DNA from: Halioglobus sp.
Lineage (GTDB): Bacteria > Pseudomonadota > Gammaproteobacteria > Pseudomonadales > Halieaceae
Direction of reading: 5' to 3'
Assembly: GCA_002699145.1 (NCBI GenBank)
Contig: PABK01000048.1
Location: forward strand, 1 to 55,468
DNA: 55,468 nucleotides
The position numbers were made by a program, and so were the translations under genes. This document shows positions 49,443-55,468 of this stretch, piece after piece. How positions within the stretch are numbered: the first letter of the stretch is position 1; the number at the start of each line of letters is the position of its first letter. The notes beneath the pieces were generated by a model. That model did not search any database and was not told the DNA's origin. It saw only the letters and a list, made by a program, of their open reading frames with translations.

Positions 49443-50207
49443 ATGTCGTTCACAGTCGTCATCCCGGCGCGCTACGGTTCCACACGGTTGCCCGGCAAGC
49501 CCCTGCTGGAGATCCACGGCAAGCCGATGGTGCAGCGCGTGTGGGAGCAGGCCCGGCGCAGCGGCGCAGGCCGCGTGGTGATCGCCACCGACGACGCGCG
49601 TATCGTCGACGCCGCCAGCGGCTTCGGCGCCGATGTGCTGCTGACGCGCGCCGACCACCCCTCCGGCACCGACCGTTTGCAGGAAGTCGCCCAGGCGCTG
49701 GAGCTGCCCGCGCACCACATAGTCGTCAACGTGCAGGGCGACGAGCCGCTCATCCCCCCGGCGGTGATCGACCAGGTCGCGGGCAACCTCGCCCGGCACG
49801 ACAGCGCGGGCATTGCGACCCTGTGCGAAATCATCGTCAGCGCGGAGGACCTGCGCAACCCGAACGTCTGCAAGGTGGTGACCGACGCGCGGGGCATGGC
49901 CCTGTATTTTAGCCGCGCGCCGATTCCCTGGCCGCGCGAGGCCTTTGCCGGCGGCGGCGATGCACTGCCCGACGGGGGCGAGTGGTTGCGCCACATCGGC
50001 ATCTACGCCTACCGTACCGATTTCCTGCAGCGCTTCGTCGGCTGGCCGCCGGCGCCCCAGGAAACACTGGAACAACTGGAGCAACTGCGTGCCCTGCACC
50101 ACGGCATCGACATTCACGTCGCGAGCTGTTGCGAGCAGGTGCCGCCCGGCGTCGACACGCAACAGGACCTGGAACATGTACGCGAGTTACTGGCGGCGGG
50201 GGAGTAG
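49443..50207 (+). CDS. kdsB: 3-deoxy-manno-octulosonate cytidylyltransferase (CMP-Kdo synthetase)
   Basis: A 254-residue enzyme that makes CMP-Kdo for LPS inner core. The N-terminal nucleotide site is [20 protein letters not shown]. Further motifs are [25 protein letters not shown] and [21 protein letters not shown]. It starts at ATG 49443, 16 bp after lpxK. Confidence 0.97.
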   Translation: MSFTVVIPARYGSTRLPGKPLLEIHGKPMVQRVWEQARRSGAGRVVIATDDARIVDAASGFGADVLLTRADHPSGTDRLQEVAQALELPAHHIVVNVQGDEPLIPPAVIDQVAGNLARHDSAGIATLCEIIVSAEDLRNPNVCKVVTDARGMALYFSRAPIPWPREAFAGGGDALPDGGEWLRHIGIYAYRTDFLQRFVGWPPAPQETLEQLEQLRALHHGIDIHVASCCEQVPPGVDTQQDLEHVRELLAAGE

Positions 50208-50222
50208 GCAGTGGAGCGGGAT

Positions 50223-50699
50223 ATGACACGCGTGCTGTTTGTGTGCCTGGGCAATATCTGTCGATCCCCCACCGCGCACGGCGTCTTCCGGCAAATGGTA
50301 GACGCGCGCGGGCTCTCCGGGCGGATCGAGGTGGATTCCTGCGGCACCGCCCACTGGCACGCGGGGGAGGCGCCCGACCCGCGCTCCACCGAGGAGGCCG
50401 CCAGGCGCGGCTACCGCCTGGGTGACCTGCGTGCGCGCCAGGTGCAGCCCGATGACTTCGCGCGTTTTGACTACATACTGGCCATGGACCTGTCCAACCT
50501 CGCCGACCTGCAGGCCGTGTGCCCGGCCGATTTCGACGGCCACCTGGGGCTGTTCCTGGACTTTGCCGCGGACAGTGACACCGACGAGGTGCCCGATCCC
50601 TACTACGGCGGCGGCGAGGGCTTTACCCGGGTGCTGGACCTCGTGGAGGCCGCGAGCGAGGGCCTGCTGGACGAACTGGACCGGCGCGGCCACCTGTGA
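50223..50699 (+). CDS. Low-molecular-weight protein tyrosine phosphatase
   Basis: A 158-residue phosphatase. The catalytic loop is VCLGNICRSP with Cys8 and Arg14, and the general-acid Asp lies in PDPYYGGGEGF near residue 121. ATG 50223 has GGAGCGG immediately before it and gives the conserved start; GTG 50211 would add four residues. The physiological substrate is not clear; Wzb-like roles in polysaccharide export occur in the family. It overlaps murB by GTGA. Confidence 0.93.
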   Translation: MTRVLFVCLGNICRSPTAHGVFRQMVDARGLSGRIEVDSCGTAHWHAGEAPDPRSTEEAARRGYRLGDLRARQVQPDDFARFDYILAMDLSNLADLQAVCPADFDGHLGLFLDFAADSDTDEVPDPYYGGGEGFTRVLDLVEAASEGLLDELDRRGHL

Positions 50700-51727
50700 T
50701 CGAGGTGCGGCGCGACGTCAGCCTGGGCCACTACAACACCCTGGCCCTGCCGGCGAGCGCGGCGGCCTTCGTCGAGGTGAGTGATGACGCCGGGTTGCCG
50801 CGGGCGCTGGAGTGGGCCGCGCAACACGAACTGCCCGTGTTGCCGCTGGGCGAGGGCAGCAACGTGGTGCTCGTGGGCGAGCAGCAGGCGCTGCTGCTGC
50901 GCCTGTCCACCTCGGGCGTCGAGGAACTGGAGCGCGGTCCCGAGCACGTGCTGCTGCGCGTCGCCGCCGGACAGCGCTGGCATCCTTTCGTGGCGTGGAC
51001 CCTGGCCCAGGGGTTCTGCGGACTGGAAAACCTCGCACTGATTCCCGGCACCGTCGGCGCGGCGCCGATCCAGAACATCGGCGCCTACGGTGTGGAACTC
51101 AGTCACTGCCTGGTGGCAGTGCACGCCCTGCGCGTGGCCGATGGTGCGGCATTGACGCTGGCGGCGCAGGACTGCCGCCTGGGGTACCGCGACAGCGTCT
51201 TCAAGCACGAGTTGTGCGACCAGTTGCTGATTACCGCGGTGGACCTGCGCCTTGCGACGCGCGCGCAAACACACACCGCCTACCCGGCGCTGCGCGACCA
51301 TCTCGACGCGCACGGCCTGGGCGAGCCCACACCGCAGCAGGTGTTCGACGCGGTGGTGGCGATCCGCCGCGCGCGCCTGCCGGATCCGGCGCGCGAACCC
51401 AACGCCGGCAGTTTTTTCAAGAACCCGGTGCTGGAGGCGGCGCAGGCGCAGGCGCTGCAGGCGCGTTTTGCCGGGCTGCCGGGCTATCCCCAGGATGACG
51501 GCCGGGTGAAGCTGCCCGCGGCCTGGCTGATCGAGCACTGTGGCTTCAAGGGCCGCCGGCGCGGCGCGGTACGCGTGCATCGCGAGCACGCGCTGGTGCT
51601 GGTCAACGACGGCGCCGGCCGCGGCGAGGAACTGCTGGCGCTGGCGCGGGAGATCGCCGCACAGGTGGCCGACACTTTCGCTATCGAGTTGGAGATCGAG
51701 CCACGCGTCTACGGGGCCGCCGCGTGA
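50696..51727 (+). CDS. murB: UDP-N-acetylenolpyruvoylglucosamine reductase (type I)
   Basis: A 343-residue flavoenzyme that reduces UDP-GlcNAc-enolpyruvate to UDP-MurNAc. FAD motifs include PLGEGSNVVLVGE and ALIPGTVGAAPIQNIGAYGVE. The catalytic Ser lies in AGSFFKNPV. Type I is indicated by the Tyr-loop YRDSVFK and the length. It starts at GTG 50696 and overlaps uvrC by GTGA. Confidence 0.96.
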   Translation: MIEVRRDVSLGHYNTLALPASAAAFVEVSDDAGLPRALEWAAQHELPVLPLGEGSNVVLVGEQQALLLRLSTSGVEELERGPEHVLLRVAAGQRWHPFVAWTLAQGFCGLENLALIPGTVGAAPIQNIGAYGVELSHCLVAVHALRVADGAALTLAAQDCRLGYRDSVFKHELCDQLLITAVDLRLATRAQTHTAYPALRDHLDAHGLGEPTPQQVFDAVVAIRRARLPDPAREPNAGSFFKNPVLEAAQAQALQARFAGLPGYPQDDGRVKLPAAWLIEHCGFKGRRRGAVRVHREHALVLVNDGAGRGEELLALAREIAAQVADTFAIELEIEPRVYGAAA

Positions 51728-53544
51728 GCGCGTTCGACCACAAGGCCTTCGTCAAGACACTCACCACGCGCCCGGGTGTGTACCAGATGTACGACGAGCA
51801 GGGGCAGCTGCTCTACGTGGGCAAGGCGCGCAACCTGAAGAATCGCGTGGGCAGCTACTTCCGCGCGCGCGGCCTCACCGACAAGACCATGGCGCTGGTG
51901 TCGCGCATCGCGGATATCCAGGTCACCGTGACCAGCACCGAGGTGGATGCGCTGCTGCTGGAAAACAACCTTATCAAGAACCACCAGCCGCCCTACAATA
52001 TCCTGTTGCGCGACGACAAATCCTACCCGTACATCTTCCTTTCCAGCCAGGACAAGTTCCCGCGCATCGACCTGCACCGCGGCGCGAAGCGGCGCAAGGG
52101 CACGTACTTCGGCCCGTACCCCAGCGCCGGCGCGGTGCGCGAGTCACTGCATTTCCTGCAGAAGGTGTTCAAGGTGCGCCAGTGCGAGGACAGTTATTTT
52201 CGCAACCGTTCGCGGCCGTGCCTGCAGTACCAGATCGATCGCTGCAGTGCCCCCTGCGTCGGCCTGGTAAGCGAACAGGAGTACGCCGAGCAGGTGGAGC
52301 ACACCAGCCTGTTCCTGCGCGGCAAATCGCAGGAACTGCTGGTGCGCCTGGCCGACGACATGGAGCGCGCCGCCGCCGACCTGGCGTACGAGAAAGCCGC
52401 GGTCTACCGCGACCAGATCAGCCAGTTACAGCAGGTGCAGGCCAGCCAGGGCATCGAGGGCGCCAGCGGCGACCTGGACATCCTCGCCGCCGCCACCGCC
52501 CACGGGCGCGCCTGCGTCCAGGTGTTGTTCGTGCGCGGCGCACGGGTGCTGGGTAGCAAGACGCACTACCCGCCGCTGAAACTGGACGAGAGCCCGGCGC
52601 AGGTGCTGTCGGCGTTTCTGCCGCTGTACTACCTGAACGAGTCGCGTGCGGTCCCCGCCGAGATCATCGTCAACGCGCTGCCGGAGGACGCGGACACCCT
52701 GGCCGAGGCGTTGTCAGTGCATGCGCAGCGCCAGGTGAAAATACGCCAGCGTGTGCGCGAGGCCCGCGCGCGCTGGCTGAAGCTCGCCACGCAGACTGCC
52801 GAGACCAACCTCGTCTCGCACCTGGCGGACAAGCAGACCATCCTCGGCCGCCTGCAGGCGCTGCAGGACCTGCTGGACCTGCCCGAGACTCCCGAGCGCA
52901 TGGAGTGTTTCGACATCAGTCACAGCGCCGGTGAGGCCACCGTCGCCTCCTGCGTGGTGTTCGACCAGAACGGTCCGCGCAAGGCCGATTACCGCAAGTT
53001 CAACATCGAGGGCATCACCGGCGGCGACGACTATGCCGCCATGCAACAGGCCCTGGAGCGTCGCTACAAGCGGCTGAAGTCGGGGGAGGGCGCACTGCCC
53101 GACGTGCTGTTCATCGACGGCGGCAAGGGCCAGGTGGCCCAGGCGATGGCGGTACTCGAAGACCTGCAGATCAGCGGGGTGGAGGTGATCGGCGTGGCCA
53201 AGGGAACCACGCGCAAGGCCGGTTTCGAAACCCTGGTCAGCGGCGCCAGCGGCCGCGAGCGGCAGTTGCCCGGCGACAGCGGCGCCCTGCACCTGATTCA
53301 GCAGATTCGCGACGAGGCGCACCGTTTCGCTATCACCGGCCACCGCGGCCGGCGCGACAAGGCGCGGCAGCGCTCAGTGCTGGAGGACATTCCCGGCGTG
53401 GGCGCGCGCAGGCGGCGTGAACTGCTGCGGCATTTTGGCAGTGCGCGCGGCGTGCAGAACGCCAACGTCGACGAACTGAAAAAAATACCCGGGATCAGCG
53501 CCACCCTGGCGCAGCAGATATACGACCACCTGCACGCCGGCTAG
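51724..53544 (+). CDS. uvrC: Excinuclease ABC subunit C
   Basis: A 606-residue incision nuclease. The GIY-YIG domain begins GVYQMYDEQGQLLYVGKA. A Cys-rich segment (RPCLQYQIDRCSAPC) and a UvrB-binding UVR motif follow. The RNase H-like nuclease contains MECFDISHSAGE and DVLFIDGGKGQ. Tandem helix-hairpin-helix motifs (EDIPGVGARRRRELLRHFG) close the protein. It cuts both sides of bulky lesions with UvrA and UvrB. It starts at GTG 51724. In many relatives pgsA follows at once; here an extra gene and about 500 bp intervene. Confidence 0.97.
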   Translation: MSAFDHKAFVKTLTTRPGVYQMYDEQGQLLYVGKARNLKNRVGSYFRARGLTDKTMALVSRIADIQVTVTSTEVDALLLENNLIKNHQPPYNILLRDDKSYPYIFLSSQDKFPRIDLHRGAKRRKGTYFGPYPSAGAVRESLHFLQKVFKVRQCEDSYFRNRSRPCLQYQIDRCSAPCVGLVSEQEYAEQVEHTSLFLRGKSQELLVRLADDMERAAADLAYEKAAVYRDQISQLQQVQASQGIEGASGDLDILAAATAHGRACVQVLFVRGARVLGSKTHYPPLKLDESPAQVLSAFLPLYYLNESRAVPAEIIVNALPEDADTLAEALSVHAQRQVKIRQRVREARARWLKLATQTAETNLVSHLADKQTILGRLQALQDLLDLPETPERMECFDISHSAGEATVASCVVFDQNGPRKADYRKFNIEGITGGDDYAAMQQALERRYKRLKSGEGALPDVLFIDGGKGQVAQAMAVLEDLQISGVEVIGVAKGTTRKAGFETLVSGASGRERQLPGDSGALHLIQQIRDEAHRFAITGHRGRRDKARQRSVLEDIPGVGARRRRELLRHFGSARGVQNANVDELKKIPGISATLAQQIYDHLHAG

Positions 53545-53549
53545 GCGCG

Positions 53550-54233
53550 CTAGATGACGAAGCAGTCCAGCGGCGGCCGCGTCTTGCGTGCGGCCGGGCT
53601 GTGCTTCTTGGCTTTGACCTTGTTGTGCAGGTAGCGGCGGAATACGTAGTCCGGACAGTGGGTCCAGTGCAGCTGGGTGGGGCTGGTAAACTCCGTTACC
53701 GAGCCAAAGCCCGACAGCGTCAACGGGCTGGTCTCGGTAGTGCGCGGCTTGCTGCTGATCTTGCTGAGCATGGTGTAGGCGAGATTGAGTTGCGCCCCCA
53801 CCAGTTTCTTGTGGTCCGGCATCTGGTTGCCGAACAGCAGGGCGTTGATCATGTAGGAGGTCTGCACGCTTTCCTGGGTCGGCGCCACTTCCGTCGGGTC
53901 GTAGGGGTTCGACGGGTGGAAGTCGCCCAGCAGGTCCATGTGTTCCACGCGCCCGGCGAACAGTTTCAGCAGCGGGTCCGTGCCTGTGCCCAGCGGGTCG
54001 GAAAAGCCCGGTACCTGGGCCTTCTTGTGAGCTGTGAACGGGGCGAAGCTGAAGGCCGTCGACAGCCCCGGCTGCCGCTCGACAATGCGCAACCCGGTGA
54101 GGCCGTAATCGATGGAGACGGTGTCGGGGTCGATCTTCCCGGCCCGCGCGGGGCTGCCCACGGCCAGAGCGAGGGCCAGCGCCAGCAGGCCTGTCACGAA
54201 CGCACAATGCTTTTTAATCATTATTATCATCAT
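53550..54233 (-). CDS. Secreted protein of unknown function
   Basis: A protein of up to 227 residues with a signal peptide (KKHCAFVTGLLALALALAVG, cleaving near ARA-G). The mature part is enriched in Pro, Thr and Lys and contains PSNPYDPTEVAPTQES, QLHWTHCPDYVFRRYLHN and a basic C terminus ending CFVI. I do not recognise a family. Several ATG codons cluster at the 5' end (54233, 54230, 54221); GGAAGAG precedes them. It is convergent with uvrC (5 bp between stops) and divergent from pgsA. Its position between two genes normally adjacent suggests a later insertion. Confidence 0.6.
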   Translation of the reverse strand: MMIIMIKKHCAFVTGLLALALALAVGSPARAGKIDPDTVSIDYGLTGLRIVERQPGLSTAFSFAPFTAHKKAQVPGFSDPLGTGTDPLLKLFAGRVEHMDLLGDFHPSNPYDPTEVAPTQESVQTSYMINALLFGNQMPDHKKLVGAQLNLAYTMLSKISSKPRTTETSPLTLSGFGSVTEFTSPTQLHWTHCPDYVFRRYLHNKVKAKKHSPAARKTRPPLDCFVI

Positions 54234-54739
54234 CGCTCTTCCGGCGACGGGTGCGTGGTGGACTGTCCGTGTACTCCCTTACCAGTGCACTTTGCAGTGT
54301 TTGCGCAACGGGTTAGCGGTCTTCGCCCGACTTGCCACCCGGATAAGCAATATCTGTACCACGCGGACACAGTTAGCGGCACCTGACCTGTCATTTCCCT
54401 GTCACGGCCACCTGGTCAGGCCAATGTAAAGCATTCGACCGGCGCATTGCAAGTGCCCGGGTGAAGCCGGTCACAGATTTAGAAAATCCATATTTTACAG
54501 TAAGATAGGCTGCCTATTGAAAGCGGGTTTTGTAAGCGCCTGGCGGCGTTCGGCGCTCCGGGGTAGGCATTTGCCTCCCATTGGGGCATGCGCGCTATTC
54601 GGGGGCAGGCTGCCCAGTTTGGGGAATAGGCGCAGTGCCCATGCCGCTCCCCTGTATGGCCGGCCGGCGGTAGGGTAGACTTTGCGCAACGCGGGCAGGC
54701 GCAGACCGCCGCCACAGTTTACCGGTGCAGACGGACAGC
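54234..54739. other. Non-coding spacer with inverted repeats upstream of pgsA
   Basis: No gene is supported in these 506 bp; short open frames on both strands lack homology and ribosome-binding sites. It is more AT-rich near 54475-54520. It contains an ATAGGC-T-GCCTAT palindrome (54505-54517) and two strong hairpins between 54561 and 54640. Confidence 0.6.
54561..54640. repeat. Adjacent hairpin-forming inverted repeats
   Basis: A first hairpin pairs GGG-T-AGGCA (54561-54569) with TGCCTCCC (54572-54579). A second, larger one pairs GGGCATGCGCGCTATTC (54584-54600) with GAATAGGCGCAGTGCCC (54624-54640) with only two bulges. Inside its loop is a small hairpin GGGCA-GGC-TGCCC (54603-54615). The structure could be an RNA element, a small palindromic mobile-element relic or a protein-binding site; no identity is certain. 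Confidence 0.6.
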
Positions 54740-55312
54740 ATGCCCATCAATATTCCCAACACCCTGACCATCCTGCGGATCGTGCTGATTCCCGTGCTGG
54801 TGGTCGTATTTTACCTGCCGTTTGAGAACCACCTGCTGGTGGCGGCGGGCGTTTTCGGCCTGGCCGCGATTACCGACTGGTTCGACGGCTACCTCGCCCG
54901 GCGCCTGGGCCAGATGACCGCATTCGGCGCGTTTCTCGACCCGGTGGCGGACAAATTGATGGTCGCCATCGCGCTGGTGCTGCTGGTGGAACGCCACGAC
55001 ACCCTGCTGTTTACCCTGGCCGCCTGCGTGATCATCGGCCGCGAGATCGTCATCTCCGCCCTGCGCGAATGGATGGCGGAGCTGGGCGAGCGCACCTCGG
55101 TGGCGGTGTCCTACGTGGGCAAGGTCAAAACCGCCTTCCAGATGGTGGCGATCGCCGGGTTGCTGGCCATCGACCCCGCGCGCGACGGCAACTGGCTGCT
55201 GGGCCTGTGCTACCTGGTGCTGTACGCCGCGGCGATACTCACCCTGTGGAGCATGGTGGTCTACCTGCGCGCCGCCTGGGCCGTTATCAGGGATATGGAT
55301 AACCCTTTGTAA
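54740..55312 (+). CDS. pgsA: CDP-diacylglycerol-glycerol-3-phosphate 3-phosphatidyltransferase
   Basis: A 190-residue CDP-alcohol phosphotransferase that makes phosphatidylglycerol phosphate. The start PINIPNTLTILRIVLIPVLV is typical. The signature spans ITDWFDGYLARRLGQ and then AFLDPVADK, with the Asp residues that bind metal. About five membrane segments follow. ATG 54740 was chosen over GTG 54725 because the family starts at the NIPNTLT stretch. A tRNA gene follows at about 80 bp, the usual arrangement. Confidence 0.95.
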   Translation: MPINIPNTLTILRIVLIPVLVVVFYLPFENHLLVAAGVFGLAAITDWFDGYLARRLGQMTAFGAFLDPVADKLMVAIALVLLVERHDTLLFTLAACVIIGREIVISALREWMAELGERTSVAVSYVGKVKTAFQMVAIAGLLAIDPARDGNWLLGLCYLVLYAAAILTLWSMVVYLRAAWAVIRDMDNPL

Positions 55313-55389
55313 TTCAGGTGCTTGCACAACGAATGCGCGAGTTGTCGCTTGACTCGGTGCGCGCGGTGCATACAATAGGCGCTCTTTCA

Positions 55390-55468
55390 GCGGGAATAGC
55401 TCAGTTGGTAGAGCGCAACCTTGACATGGTTGTGGCGGGGCACGCAGCCTCGCCGGTTCCGGCGACCA
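55390..55468 (+). tRNA. tRNA-like gene with GAC (Val) anticodon; abnormal 3' third, at window end
   Basis: The 5' two thirds fold as a tRNA. The acceptor strand GCGGGAA (55390-55396) is followed by a D arm GCTC-AGTTGGTA-GAGC (55399-55414). The anticodon arm is CAACC-TTGACAT-GGTTG (55416-55432), with anticodon GAC at 55423-55425, which reads Val. The 3' part (55433-55468) lacks a GTTCRA T loop in the right place. TTCCGGC (55457-55463) pairs with the acceptor strand with one mismatch, and the sequence ends GACCA. Relatives commonly have a Gly(GCC) tRNA after pgsA. Contig-end misassembly, an interrupted tRNA or a diverged gene are all possible. Confidence 0.5.

Noticed and set aside
54479-54715. 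Short minus-strand open frames in the spacer before pgsA
   Set aside because: 78 and 64 codons, no ribosome-binding site, no homology I recognise, and they overlap strong hairpins.

Overview
The window is a compact, GC-rich chromosomal stretch from a gammaproteobacterium. Gene content and order suggest a marine relative of Pseudomonas (Cellvibrionales/Halieaceae-like). This rests on a Na+-translocating NADH:quinone reductase operon, the order csiV-mfd-gap-nqrABCDEF-apbE-nqrM, the order lolCDE-DUF2062-comEC-exbBD-msbA-lpxK-kdsB-PTP-murB, and a topA-to-lexA block. As I recall it, this closely follows the Pseudomonas aeruginosa PA3011-PA2977 neighbourhood, but sulA, psrA and nagZ are absent here. 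The genus is an inference. No insertion sequence, phage or CRISPR array is visible.

Layout. 1-3.5 kb: a PagL-like lipid A deacylase, then a translationally coupled pair made of a membrane-tethered TAXI solute-binding protein and a membrane-tethered Cache-like sensor. 3.5-8.5 kb: a minus-strand operon for an RND efflux adaptor, an RND pump and a TetR repressor, with a two-copy TATAACATT/palindrome operator on its promoter. 8.5-13.6 kb: 4.5S SRP RNA followed by the tight run dnaX-ybaB-recR-rnd-ycgL-ycgN and a small membrane protein. dnaX carries an E. coli-like -1 frameshift cassette that would yield a short gamma subunit. 13.6-18.8 kb: a MoxR/VWA pair, a TrmH-family methyltransferase, an IclR regulator, a CTG-initiated glutaredoxin-like gene, a universal stress protein and a small membrane protein.

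18.8-30.2 kb: topA, two small conserved genes, lexA with two SOS boxes, a small acidic protein, an MscS channel, a thioinosine/thioadenosine phosphorylase, csiV and mfd. 30.3-39.3 kb: a long-form GAPDH and the complete Nqr pump with its flavin transferase (apbE) and maturation factor (nqrM). A strong intrinsic terminator sits inside the 5' end of apbE. 39.3-53.5 kb: lipoprotein export (lolCDE), DUF2062, comEC with an in-frame hexamer repeat, exbBD, msbA-lpxK-kdsB for LPS, a low-molecular-weight phosphatase, murB and uvrC. 53.5 kb to the end: an orphan secreted protein and about 500 bp of structured noncoding DNA separate uvrC from pgsA. The window closes on a tRNA-like gene with a normal 5' two thirds and an abnormal 3' third.

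Adjacent genes are very often joined by 4-nt stop/start overlaps (GTGA, ATGA, TTGA), so much of the window is probably translated as coupled operons. The most checkable unusual points are the dnaX frameshift cassette, the terminator inside apbE, the orphan TAXI/Cache sensor pair, the RND operator, the comEC repeat, the hairpins upstream of pgsA and the aberrant tRNA.
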